This document shows positions 43,269 to 54,884 of a stretch of 64,000 nucleotides of DNA, piece after piece. Both the position numbers and the translations under genes were made by a program. Each line of letters opens with the position of its first letter. The stretch's first letter is position 1. The DNA is from Homalodisca vitripennis (taxonomy: Eukaryota > Arthropoda > Insecta > Hemiptera > Cicadellidae), in NCBI RefSeq assembly GCF_021130785.1, contig NC_060215.1, positions 73,360,001 through 73,424,000 on the forward strand, given 5' to 3'. Below the pieces are notes generated by a model. That model saw only the letters and a list, made by a program, of their open reading frames with translations, ran no database searches and was not told the DNA's origin.

Positions 43269-46075
43269 CAGAGCCGCAGCTAGGGTGGGGATGGCAGGGG
43301 GGATCGTGTGCCCCTGGCGGCAAAATTATAGAAGGTCCAGTCGTTGCACTGCAACTGGTGTTTACGCATAATTTGGTTAATCTATGCGCGAATTGCTTTA
43401 CTATCGGGTCAAAAATAAAGATAATCGTGTTTGAAAGTTAATAAAAAAATAACTAGCAGAACTACAATTGCGGGAATTAATACAAATTTAGATTGTTTAT
43501 TTCTGCATTTATACATATAAAATAAATTATTTACGAATAATATTCCAGTTGTGCCAGTGACGTTTTTTGGTGGTTATCAACAAAATTATAACTTTAAAAT
43601 TTCATAACTCGGAAATTTGAGATCTCCCAATTAAGACCAAATTTTCATACAAGATAGGTACAAATGTACTGTTTTAGTACGTAATTTTAGACATATGAAA
43701 ACGTTTGTTATTAAAATACCATATCAACTTTTACTCTTGACCGACCGGTTCAAAAGAGTCTGATCACGTTAAATCGAGCTCTTAAAGTTATTATCACAGG
43801 CTTGTAATTTTGTAAATCGCTATTTCAAACGTTTAATTTTTAACACAGAGTTCAAGGTTTTGTTTATTTCCCGCGGCGGGCGCCTACTCATTTTGAAGGT
43901 ACAAATCGCCAGACTAACAGCAACACCACCCTGGGCAATAAAAATAAGGGAACAAACATCCCTTTCAACAAACAAACATTCAAATTAATTTTCTTCACAA
44001 AACGCTGAGAAACCTCTCATTACAATTAGTCCTAATGGGATGTTTACGCTTTCTTATGCAGTGAGTGACAGGATATTCGGGATATGTAAGAGGAGGCCAA
44101 CTCTGAAATTAACACCAGTTTTAATGCATTGAAAGATGTCAATGGTAAATTTTATATTTGAGCGGTTCTCAAACAGTAGCCAGCGGGAGGATATCGGGAT
44201 GGGGAAAGAAATTTAAATAGCATTTTTTTTAACTTTTCGTTTGTTTTCATCTTTCTAATCTTATAGATAAAAATGAATCGTTAAATGTGTTCCTAAGCGC
44301 TATTCTCGAAAATGACTGGGCCAATAAGGCTAATTCTTTTTTACAATATTCGTTGGAGCCGATAAAGGTTTTTATGGAGAGAAAATCGGAACAAATTTCT
44401 GGAATACTTTATTCCAATTTGGAATAATGATTATAATATTTACCAAATACAATCCAAATTTAACTAACAGTAAACACCTTTAGCTAAAGGTTAACAAACA
44501 GACAGAAACATTTGTTTTTACTCAAATTTTAGAAAATACTAACTATACAGTGCTAGCAGTATTATGTAGATTGGAAAGGCAAAGTTACTATCTAATTTTT
44601 ATTACAAATTTCACCTGTGACCAATTAAAATATCTAATGTATAGGACAAACTTTTTCAATGTTATTATAAATGCCACATTAATGAACAAAGCTGTGAATG
44701 TTGGCACGTAAAATAATCGAAACTGGTTGGTTCCTTTGACTTGGCTTAGTATATGATATTTTTACTGCGATATAAGGAAAACAGGGGAATGGATATACAC
44801 ATGCCTCAATGACTCATTTTTTTCTAGACTGCAATCTGAAAAAGATCAAAAATTCTATCCCGCATAGCTTGTTATGAACGATTATTTAGAAATTTGAAAT
44901 TAACATAGTTGAAACAATGTATATTATACCCTTATACCGGAAGAAGAACACATGCGACCAAAGTAGCTTTTTTAAGCTTTTGTATGCATATATTTCATTG
45001 ATCGGGGTAAAAAAAAATCAAATATACTACCAGAATTATTGTAGACCGGAAATAGACGCATTTTATGTATGTTATCTTCCGAAACCTACATGTGTACAAA
45101 TGTTCGGTGATGGGTGCAACAACGCAAACTCAACTATGAAACTGTGAATAAATTAGACAAGTAATGAGTTAAAACAGCTGAAATAAATACATTTAACCAC
45201 AGTAAATTTTCAACCTTACTACTTACGTATTTATTTTCTTCGTCGTAGTAAAAAGGTAAACCCAATTATAGCATTTGAAGTATCTAAGACCGGAAATAGA
45301 TTACAAGGATCAGTAGTACACGTTTTGACAAAAGCAGGGCTTGAAAACCAACATGTGTAGGCTATATATTTTGTTTATAAGGACAAGGCAAACTTAACTG
45401 TGGCACCGTATTAGACTGTATGCACGGTGGGAATAGGCGCTTTTAGACCGTTCGTTGTAAAAAGGCTGTAGACCATATTTTAACTCCTTCGTAGGTATAT
45501 ACATTTTCTTAATGGAACAATAAGACAAACTCAGCAAACACTGGAGATATCTTTCAATGGATGTCAATTAAAAGGGCCGGAAGTATATGTTTTTGACAAA
45601 AGCAGGTTTCTAAGACCTGTTTGTATTTGTTTGATTGGGATATTAGGAAAGGGAGTAAACTGTGGGGTCAGAAATGTAATTTAATTAAAGCAAAAATATA
45701 TACTTCGACACGCGCAAAACCTGAAATTAATCAGTAAAAATTGTAATTGACTTTTAAATCTCAACCACGGTCATTAAAATACTAACTACCAGATATATGC
45801 CTACATTTGAGTGAAAAAAATTGTCATAAGATTCCATCATATTACATCGTAAATGATTTCACTAAGAAGGACGCTCTTAGATCTTGAAAATTGCGTGCGA
45901 AGCCGCAGGTAACTGCTAGTAACAAATATTATAATAATTTTAAGTACTTCTGGATTATTTACATGCTGATTTAGAAGCAGTAAACATTTTATTTTTACAG
46001 CTGATGTTGAGTGGTGGAAAAGGGCGGCAAATTTAGGGCTTGCTCCCCCTGGAAAAATATGTAGCTGCGGCTCTG
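43269..46075. mobile_element. hAT-type DNA transposon, 2.8 kb, non-autonomous, perfect 8-bp target duplication
   Basis: The element starts CAGAGCCGCAGCTA and ends with its exact reverse complement TAGCTGCGGCTCTG. GTATCAAA occurs directly outside both ends (43261-43268 and 46076-46083). CAG-starting terminal repeats with an 8-bp duplication are diagnostic of hAT transposons. Only short frames occur inside, without a hAT dimerisation motif, so it is non-autonomous and must have been moved by a transposase from elsewhere. The intact duplication indicates a fairly young insertion. Confidence 0.93.
44930..45680. repeat. Diverged tandem repeats inside the hAT element
   Basis: Units of roughly 250 bases recur with the shared elements ACCGGAAATAGA (45046, 45290; variant GCCGGAAGTATA at 45575), TTTTGACAAAAGCAGG (45323, 45594), ACATGTGTA (45089, 45351) and an AACTGTG end (about 45140, 45400, 45668). 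At least three copies are visible, with a weaker one near 44930. Confidence 0.7.
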
Positions 46076-46189
46076 GTATCAAATATAATTGGATCATGTT
46101 ATGTAACAAATTCTGAAGGAGTCATTTACCTACAATCAGTTGATTTTTAGATAGTCTGTACTAACAATCACAGGGGAAGACGAAACCGA

Positions 46190-46985
46190 CCGAAACTCTC
46201 TCGGATCCCTTCAATACTGAAACAGATCATGAGTGAACAGGAAGTGCACGGCTCTGTGAAGCAGTGGATTATTTCACATTTTTTGCCAAGGAAGTAATGA
46301 GCCCAACCAAACTTTTACGGCGATTACGGGCACAGTTTTGGGACAATACCTTGTCAAGTATCCGAGTGTTTGCCTGGTACAATAAATTTTCTGAACTGGG
46401 TGGAAAGTTTGAGAACGAGAACCACGATTGTTGCCCAAGGACAGGTGTAGCCGAAGTGAACGTTGATGCAGTCCAAAATCTCTTTGAAAAACATCGGCAC
46501 ATAACTACCTTTGAAATAAATGAAGAACTCAATATCAGTTACAGAAATCCCCAACGGATCGTAACCGAAGACTTGGGATATCAAAAAGTGTCCACCATGT
46601 GGTTTCCACTCCTGTTATTGAATGATCATATGTTATTGGATGAAGCGACATCAATCGGGGGTTTCACGGCGGCTCTTGAATCGATTCCACCAATAAGGTG
46701 AAGTCTATATAAATCACATTGTTTCCTGTGTTCAGACTCGTGTACACCATTACACACCTGAGTCAAAAGTCGCGAATATGGAGTGAAGAAGAGTGGTGAG
46801 GGGGCACTGGTGAAAACAAAGACAATAATATTTTTTGATTGGCAAGGTGTTTTCATGTTGATTTTCTGCGCGATCAATGCACAATATTTTTGTGAAGTAC
46901 TGGATGCCTCAAACAATTGTTATTTCAAAGAAAAGGAAACAGCATTTATTCATTCCAAAGGGACGGACCTAAAATCCTAAGAGTA
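46190..46985 (+). mobile_element. Mariner element relic, plus strand
   Basis: Contains a decayed mariner transposase, a different lineage from the pair at 6.8-9.0 kb. Terminal repeats could not be identified, so the borders are approximate. It lies about 110 bases beyond the hAT element. Confidence 0.72.
46264..46980 (+). pseudogene. Mariner transposase pseudogene
   Basis: The frame at 46264-46701 has the DNA-binding half: SSIRVFAWYNKFSELGGKFE, then HRHITTFEINEELNISYRNP and VTEDLGYQKVSTMWFPLLL, matching the two helix-turn-helix motifs and WVPRLL segment of mariner transposases. After frame changes, the frame at 46783-46980 reads TIIFFDWQGVFMLIF and INAQYFCEVLDA, the part of the catalytic domain before the second Asp. 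The HDNAPAH and third-Asp regions are absent. Confidence 0.82.
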
Positions 46986-47469
46986 TCAGCCAGATACAAG
47001 GGCTTTTTTCGCTCTGCATTAAGTAAAAAGAAAAATTCAGTATATTCCAAGCCATCCAAGAAGATTAATGAAGTGCTGTAACTTACCAATGAGCTGCCTG
47101 TGAGATATCACCTGCCCTTTGACCAAGTGTTCCAGAGGCCTGTACCCCCTCACCCACCCACTCATCACAGTCAAAAACCGTGTGCTCCACATATCTTACA
47201 CACAGGGTCTCCGAAGACAACCATCTTGGGAAGGTGTTTTCTCAGATGACAGTACTCTATAAAAAGCACTATTATCTGTAGCAATACACGCCTCTCCAAC
47301 TGTAATTCTAGTGGGCAACCACTCAGGAAGAAGAGATTAAAACAAGCTTACTCATCCCAAATTTCAGCGTGATGGCCTATCTACCACGATGCTTGTCCTT
47401 TGACCAGGACTTGATTACTACCTGACATGCATAACTCCTGGATACTACAAAACAGCTGAGGTCCCATGA

Positions 47470-50400
47470 ACTTCAATTAATTATAATGCATTATTTGCCA
47501 ATGCATCAGCTATCTAATGAGATGGTAATGACCTCTAACAGCAGTGCGTATTGGAACCCAACACAGAGTGAGATTTCTGAGTCTACCCAGCTTGGGAACA
47601 GAAATGTAACAGTCCCATACAATTCTTGACCTGAACTGTCTAGAGGACAGGTCCTTGAGGACCACCTGGCTGTATGTAAATAGCCAAATTTCATGCCCTT
47701 GACACTTCTCACAAGCACACTCTCCATTACAACTGTGACTTCCGCCTGGAATGCAATAGGGTATTCAATCATAGGAAGATATAGAACCTCACATCAGAGC
47801 TTTCTTCTTGAATCCCCGTAACATTTCTCCTTTTAGTCTTAGATCCGTCACTGTATACCACTCAAGATACTAGTGGAAAAAACTTCCTGTGACAGTGAGT
47901 CATTCATCAATTGTGAGGGAACTTATCTCAAATGGTCTGCAGAAGGAATATCTGGTTCTCATATGATCCGATGGTATATTGTAGACACCATTACCACTTA
48001 CCTAAAAAGTGATTATGGTGTGACAATGAGCTCCTGGCACACCCGAGCTTCTCACATTTGATATGATATGTACTATGCATAGCCACCACTTGAATGTAAA
48101 GGTCCATTGGCCGAAATCCAACAGACAGTCCTGGGCATCTCCGAGACAGCTGCCAACAGCACCCGTGATGAATAGCCAATAGATGGATGTAAACTGGCAA
48201 GTTTTCTGCATGACAGGATGATCTCCGTTTTGGGCATCCGCACTACAGTACCATGCATCATCGCCAGTCTGACCACAAAGGTAAACAGCCACAGCAGCAA
48301 CATTGACCTCAAAAGACCTTGCACATTAGAAGACCTCACTTACTACAGTCCTAATACCTTATTAAGGTATTGGCTCCAACGAAGTCTGAGTAACCCAGAG
48401 ATACTTCACCTGAGTTTGCAATGGAACATTTATTCCTTGCTCCGTCAAGGATACAATGCCTTCCTTATTCTTCCTCCTAACAAAAGAAACGGTGGTCACT
48501 TTGGAAGGATTCACAGAAAGACCAGCCCTAGACTACCAGCGGCCTTTCATGCCAAGGATAGGGTTAGATCTGTGACTACCCTATTGTGCCTACCCACATC
48601 GTGGATCACTAAATCACTTGCATAACCTCGAGCAAGTCATTAGAGCATATCGTCGACAACAACGTTCCACAGCAATGGAAAAATAACCCGTCCCTGCGAA
48701 AATTCCCTGGTGGAAATAATGACAATACTCGCATCATGAATAAATGCAATGACATACCTGGTATGAAGCAGCCAATCCGCAGAAGATTTTATCCAACCCA
48801 TGTGTCTTAGCTACTTTAGTGATGGATGCGGTATGAGTGTTGTAAAAGGCCACCTGAATTTCCAAGAAGGAGCGGAGAGTCACCTGCTTGTTCTCAATCG
48901 CTTCCTCAATTCTACTTACCAATTGATGAAGAGCTCTCACAGGATGTACCTGATGTGTAGGCTCCTTTTGATAACTCTCAAGGCTCCTTCCCTGGTGTGC
49001 CTGAGCAAGATCTCCAGAGATTTCAGAAGATAAGATGACAAGGAGATCGATAAGAATGATTTATGATCCGTATGCATGGCTAAACGTGGCAGGTTCCAAT
49101 TGGAATGTGTCTCAAGGCCAAACCAACCCTGAACAATTTACATACCATGGGTAGAAGAGAGTCTATACCCTGAGACGATCTGTTATGATTTACATCATCT
49201 GCACACGGAGATTTCAGAGGACCGAAAGTGTTTATCACCTAACTTATCATACTAAAGATGACGATACGGGGCTGTCTTTCATCTATCTGGATGATGTTGC
49301 ATGTGTGTTCTTTCCGTTCTTCATCAATGCGGCAGGAGCAGTAAGTCAGCCGCAATAGAATCAGGAAAGTGAGTAATAACTAAGAGTATTATCGCTTCCT
49401 GAGGATACTCTCCTTTATTATACTGGGTCTGCTCCCCATGTAGGTGTTCCAGACACCATACTAACCTTAGTACTCGTAGATTGTGCCTTAGACTCTCGTA
49501 CTCGTGAATTATGCTTGAGACTCATATCGTATGTAGTGACAATGCCTAGACTCCAAGCAGCTTTTGGGTATGTTTGAACCATTTCTTTCCCTTATATCCT
49601 TCTTTCTGTTCTTTATTTTTGTATGTATTAATACCTCCCCCGCCTGACGAAGAGGATAGATTTCAATCCTCGAAACGTTATGTTATACCTCATGTACCAT
49701 ATAAAGATGGCAAATGTTCTAAATCTGTTTTCCTCACTAACCTTAGCTCTCCTGAAGAGGGTCCTAACCCTTTTCATCATTGAGGCAAGGTCATCAGAAC
49801 ACCAGATCAAACTTCCGTGCTTGTTCACCGACAAAGGACCTCACCCCTCACAGGAGGAGACTATAGCCCTTTGACGTTATCATCCAACACGTCCAGGTTT
49901 CCAGTGGAGTGAATCTTATGAGACATGATTCTGTTCTATTCCTTAGTGGTCTTAATACAATCTCCAGTCTGCCTTCTGGGGTTCCTGTAGGTGAGCACAT
50001 CAAGTTAGAATTCAAACAACCTGAAGTAAATGTGTTTATGTGAACCGATCGGGGTGCTCGGAGGAAACATGGTAGTCATGTATTCCTCTATTTATCCTCT
50101 GTCCGCCAATTTGAAAATCTAGGGTCATTTTTCACCCAAACTCAAATCAATAAATTTGGGGATTTAATATATTCTAAGAGATGCTTGCCCCTTATATTGG
50201 TGTCCTTGTTGTCCTAGGTGACGTTATAGGAGTTGGAGTTGCAGCCAAGAACGAAGGTAAGATAGTGATTGGCTGCGTTTTTATCCGGTTTACTTATCAC
50301 TGCTGGACTGTTATTCCTAGCATCATCTATCGTCGAGTTGAAGTTGTCTCCCAGTATGCTTACAACAAACTTTAACTGTAGTAAGGTTTCTAGAACAAAA

Positions 50401-50620
50401 ATTTAGAACAGATGCACTTTTTAGTCTACAACTAACCAGAATACACGTTCTAGGACCTGCAGCTGCAATCACTGGTGTGCTCTAGGCGCCAAACCTAGTG
50501 ATTCCTTTGTTACTGACCCTGGGCTCTTGAATCAGTGATCAATCAACCGCTTCCTCTACAAAGCACAGCATTAAGAACTTTAGAATCCTGCAAATTAGCG
50601 TGTAAGATTTTTTTCATTAG
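47470..50620 (-). pseudogene. LINE ORF2 pseudogene: endonuclease, RT and RNase H
   Basis: Endonuclease pieces near 50.5-50.0 kb: SLIQEPRVSNKGI, AAGPRTCILVSCRL and, after stops, DTNIRGKHLLEYI. RT pieces: RALHQLVSRIEEAIENKQ with SFLEIQVAFYNT and KTHGLDKIFCGL at 48940-48734; GLRVNPSKVTTVSFVRRK-like text near 48.5 kb. Connector at 48240-48000: FITGAVGSCLGDAQDCLLDF, matching the ITGA..TCPTAALE.LL pattern of I/R1-type LINEs. RNase H at 47770-47470: YPIAFQAEVTVVMES, DSQ-like SQVVLKDLSS, and LCWVPIRTAVRGH (consensus WVPGHSGI.GNE). Every block is in a different frame or carries stops. Confidence 0.8.
49560..49740 (+). repeat. Penelope-type terminal fragment with best hammerhead-like core
   Basis: CTGACGA (49644-49650), then GAGGAT...ATCCTC as a 6-bp stem (49652-49657 with 49666-49671), then GAAAC (49672-49676), then CGTTATGTTAT and later AAAGATGGCAAATGTTC. 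The first part is exactly the CUGANGA-stem II-GAAA core of hammerhead ribozymes; the tail matches the other terminal-repeat copies in this window. It sits inside the older RNase-H LINE. Confidence 0.65.
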
Positions 50621-51029
50621 GACCGCCTAGCACTCTGATCCTTTACCTGTGCAAACAGTTCGTGAATGGATAACACAGGAGAGTGGCGATCATCCTCCTT
50701 GTTGCCAATGAGTCTTCAGTCCTTGGTCGACAGTCCAGGGTTTTTCAATCAGGTCCATGACATACATAGAATCCTTCTTGGCCATGAACTTTTCAGTTCT
50801 CGGAAAGGTCCTAGTAACCGAAGGAGATCCCTAGACCTAGACGGAAGATAACGGTTGTAGTCTATGACATCTCCAGCTAATGCCTCCAAATGGGCGTTAT
50901 ATTTCTCAAAGCCAATGTTGTCCAGGAAGGTTAACCCCCGGTTTGATGATCAGTAGTCCGTAACCAGCTGCTACAGCGCTATAAAACATATTCAAATCTC
51001 CCTCTGAAGAGAGCAGGCCAGGTTGCCGG

Positions 51030-52600
51030 AGAATAAATAAAACTGTCTTTATCTAAGAGCGTTTCTCGTTTATAAACGTTTTTTAGAACTCTTTTCATAA
51101 ATTACTGTAGTTACAAGTAACATTAAAACTAACTTAGCTTAACTAATAACTAAATTACAACTAATAAAGTATTTAAACAGCTAAACAATTTAAAAACTAT
51201 TACAGTGGTATAATATTTGTTTTAAATTTGGCTTTACAAGCTACAACAAATTTAATGTGAAGATCATTATAAAGAGAAGTCCCAAATTAGGGATAGTTTT
51301 CCGGCCAGTATCTTGTCTAACTCTGGGAAAGTGCAGCCTTCCACGCTAACGGACGCATCGTTCACCAATCTCGTCCTGGGAACGAAGTCTCTAACTCAGG
51401 TGCTGTGATTCCTTTACAGACAATACTTGGTGAACCATGCAGCACGTCATCATCCTGCAGAAGACTTCCACAGGAAGCAGGTGAGCAGCCTCGTGAGTTC
51501 CTTTAGGCTACAAAGGTGAGAGGCAGTATATGAAACTTATTGCAATCTTTTGCAACTTTTGAATCCTTCACATGCTCCCTTGAGAAGCTATTCCCATATT
51601 CTGGATAACAGTAATAAAATATTAAAAAAAGGCTGACTACATGAGCTGATGTTTGGTGGATTACGGTAACAGGTTTCTATACCTATATAATCCCCTCAGT
51701 TTTCCTTGGGATCGATGAAATAAAATGAAAAATGTCTTTATTACAGGTGAAACTATGACTGTAAAGTCCTCTGTACCACCTAACCTCATAAAAACTTAAT
51801 CTAACACACACACACACACACACATTTATAACTAAAGATAAATCCATTTATTTAAATTATATAATGAACCTTAGTTTCAAAAACAAGCATCAATAATTAA
51901 TGTAACTTTATACATATTTACACTACTATAACAAGGCAGACTAGCATTCGTTCAACTTGCATTATATTGCCCTAAGTAACACACTCCAAAACCACCAACC
52001 GCTATACCCCCTGAGCCCCCACCATCAAGGCCCTGACCTCCGCCCCAAAACGAGCGCGCTTATTAATGGCACTGATGTTTACAGGTAAAGCATTCCTCAA
52101 TCAACTGGCAAAAACCGTAAACGTCTCACTAAAGGTAGTTGTTCGATGAATTGGGATAGATAATAAGGATGTACCCCTTCTTGATGGATGGCGTGGGTGA
52201 CGTGATCAGAAAATTTGAGCTCTTTGTTAAGAGCCAAGTGTTTTCATCTTGTCACAAACCACCAGGGCCTGGCTTTCAAGCATCACCTGCACCCCACGCT
52301 GGCTTAGGGACTGTATCTCTTGTTATGGAGCTATATGCAGAACGGAACACTTGTTGGTGTTCAACTTGAGGCCGTTCCTTTCAGACCATCTTGTCCAGAT
52401 CAGAATTGATATCAGTAACCGCAAGCTCCTTATTTTCAATTTTATATAAAATATTAACTAACAATCATATGCATATAGAACGTATGTACAATGTTGCACA
52501 CAACGGAATAGGTCAGATGTGTACATATTGAAGAGAATAGGTGAGACGAGGGTAGATATTTCACAAGACCACAATCATTATAACAACCCCCTCTTCAATG
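51030..52600 (-). mobile_element. Decayed LINE, minus strand
   Basis: RT remnants after the catalytic box: DINSDLDKMV (about 52410) and HVTHAIKKGYI-like text (about 52200); C-terminal region near 51.4-51.2 kb with TRTRLVNDASVSVEGCTFPE. A second LINE-type 3' signature (AATAAAGACATTTTTC, minus strand at about 51730) between these parts suggests two LINE copies are joined or nested. An (AC)n tract lies at 51801-51823. Strongly mutated. Confidence 0.55.
51801..51823. repeat. (AC)n microsatellite
   Basis: Eleven consecutive AC units. Confidence 0.95.
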
Positions 52601-52789
52601 AATAAAAACACAGTTAATCCTAGAAAAATTAATGATGAATTCATCGGTGTTTCTAAAAACTTCAATCAATCACTTAGGGATTATTCTCCATGATAAACTA
52701 CACTAGAACCAGCAGTTAGTCTTTTTAGTGCGTGAAATAATAATTGATATGTCTGAAACAACAAGAATGCTATAACTATAACTGCACTC

Positions 52790-53070
52790 TCTTTAGATAT
52801 TATCTTAGATACAATATAATATTATGGGATGGGCCATCGCAGGAAAACTCACGGCGGGAATTAGTCCTTCAAACACGTGCAATTTGGTCTGTGATTAGTC
52901 TTCAACCAAAGCAAAGTTATAGAGAGGGGTTTCGAAGCCCTGAATTTCTAACTGCTGACTCAGTCTATATACTTGATCTTCATAACTACAACATAAAACT
53001 TGATGGTAATTTTAATATGCCCAACTACACAATTTTGTTTTTTCTTCTCAAAGAAGCTATGTTATGCTGA
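52790..53070 (+). pseudogene. LINE reverse-transcriptase C-terminal fragment, plus strand
   Basis: LRYNIILWDGPSQENS and LQTRAIWSVISLQPKQSYRE then FRSPEFLTADSVYILDL match the thumb/C-terminal block of CR1/Jockey-type RTs (LRYG..LWG.S, QKRAIR...L..R.SC...F....ILT..S.YI), as also seen in the intact copy at 37.7-40.5 kb. The fragment is short and without the catalytic region. Confidence 0.72.
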
Positions 53071-53221
53071 AATGAATCATTTCAATCTGCTTTTACAAAA
53101 TGTCAAAGAAAGTTCACTTTCAGCATTGAAGAAACTGTTCTTTTGCTGGCTTACAGATAGGCCAAAATACAGTATCACAAAGGTCGTCTTTATACAGGAC
53201 CTTCACTCAGCTACGCTGTAA

Positions 53222-54300
53222 AAATTTCGGTTTCATTGTATTCTATTGACATCATTATGTGAATAATCCTTATTCACATTATAAGTATTGTACAATATCT
53301 GTAAAATTTTTAAACGAGGTTTTATAAGAAAACTGGTGACCGAAGTGATAAATTATGTCATTAACGTAAAGAGTAATCTGAAAAAATTCAGATTTGTGAG
53401 TAGTAGTTAAAAGCACTAGTTGGAACTAAAGTTACTTAAGAATATAAACATTAAATCAGTTCGAATTTTTTCTAACCCAGGTGTACAAATATAGGACTCA
53501 TTTAGTTCTGTTTTTGTCTAATTATTATATTGATTTATAACTTTTGTAGCCTACAATCTCTTCAAATAGTACTAACAGCAATTACAAGCAGAAAGAACCA
53601 TAATATTATTTTACTTAACGGGGCTATTAACATGCTAGACTTGAATTGCATTCATTATGTTAAGGGTAAGTTATGTTAGATACATGTAACCCAATCCGTG
53701 AAAGGAAATTATAAAAAATTAACGAATGTTATAAATATGGGCTTATTGCTATTGAATCAAACGGTAGTTAAAAAGTCTTACGCTTTTGCGAAACGTCTGT
53801 ACTCACAATTTGCATACAAAAAGATAAATGTTAACGTAGGTATATAGTACGTTTCACTGCATCAGTGTTCAACGTAATTTTTATATGCGAAACATACGAA
53901 ACTAATGTAATCATTGTCCAGATCATTCAAAATAAAATACAGTTAATTAATTGTTGTAATATCGCGGATTAATGTGTGTGGTGCAACAGGTTACATAAAT
54001 AAAGTAAATACACTTACTTCCATTATCAACACGTTCAGAAAGTATTATATTGACCAAAGTTAAGTTATATATAGTAGTGGAATCAAAAATTCTACTAGTA
54101 GAGTATGTTCCGCCATACATATAAGTATTATTATATGATATTTTATATTTCTTTTGATATATGGACCAATCTACTAAAATATTCATTAAGAGTTATGAAA
54201 CAAGATTTATAATCAAAACATAGTCAATAATTGTTTAAATGGTTTAAAATGAGAATAGTTTGTATTTCTGAGGGAAATTTCAGGTTTTGTGAAATACTTC
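53222..54300. other. Intergenic sequence, nothing recognised
   Basis: AT-rich; no supported gene or repeat. Confidence 0.5.
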
Positions 54301-54310
54301 TGTTTGCAAA

Positions 54311-54323
54311 TTTGCTAAGCAAC
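54311..54323. promoter_or_regulatory. Palindrome resembling an RFX X-box
   Basis: TTTGCTAAGCAAC lies 130 bases upstream of the ATG at 54453. The palindromic half-sites (GTTGCT / AGCAAA) resemble the X-box bound by RFX factors in promoters of ciliary genes. A match this short can arise by chance. Confidence 0.25.
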
Positions 54324-54452
54324 GCTGGTTTGCGAGGTTTTTGAGTGAGAAGAAAACGAACTAAATCCCTCAAATCAGTATGAATATTGTGATTGTGATC
54401 AAGTATGAAGTATTATTTAAGGTTTCAATGTAGTGTATATTCCTAATAAATC

Positions 54453-54569
54453 ATGTCGGTATTACCAATAACCGAAGAAATAATGGAGGTCGATCATGAT
54501 AACAATACAGATGAACAGAAAATGTTTACTAAAATCAAATATAAAATTACTGGAAGGGTTGAAAAGGAG
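54453..54569 (+). CDS. Possible first coding exon of an unidentified gene
   Basis: ATG at 54453 preceded by an in-frame TAA two codons upstream; 39 codons end exactly at GAG|GTTAGT, a good splice donor in phase 0. The peptide is acidic then basic (MSVLPITEEIMEVDHDNN, then TKIKYKITGRVEKE), with no transposon motif. It lies in unique-looking sequence between the LINE debris and the piggyBac element. Following exons were not found in the remaining 9.4 kb, which is nearly all transposon, so they would lie beyond the window. I do not recognise the protein; a chance frame cannot be excluded. Confidence 0.42.
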
Positions 54570-54884
54570 GTTAGTATTTTCAGCTACCCTAGTATGTACT
54601 GATAAATACATTTTAATTGTAGGTAGATTTAATGTTGTTAATATTAACCGGTTTAAATATATTGAACTTTGTGTGATTTTCTTGACATTGATTTTGTTGA
54701 AAATTTAAACCTGGGTTTTTAGGGAGCCTTACCTAAGGTATTGGCATTTAGCTAAATTAACATTTATCTTTACATTTCCAAAAGAAAGAATCAGTGTAAA
54801 ACTGCACATGGATTTTTCCTAATAGTTCAATAGATAACTTCCCCTAACTGTCCCTTCTACATTACATGCCACATCAGGGTTTAA

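Larger units (their letters stand above)
47050..51020 (-). mobile_element. RNase-H-bearing LINE (I/R1/Jockey group), decayed, minus strand
   Basis: About 4 kb of noticeably higher GC content than the surroundings. On the minus strand it shows endonuclease, reverse transcriptase and RNase H relics in LINE order. It is interrupted near 49.56-49.74 kb by a Penelope-type fragment on the opposite strand. Exact ends are not fixed. Presence of RNase H separates it from the other LINEs in the window. Confidence 0.8.

Noticed and set aside
45837..46109. Minus-strand frame across the right end of the hAT element
   Set aside because: It crosses the transposon border and contains the terminal repeat, so it is not a gene.
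49644..49690. Complete, active hammerhead ribozyme
   Set aside because: The core and stem II are present, but I could not pair a stem I on either side, so activity is not claimed.
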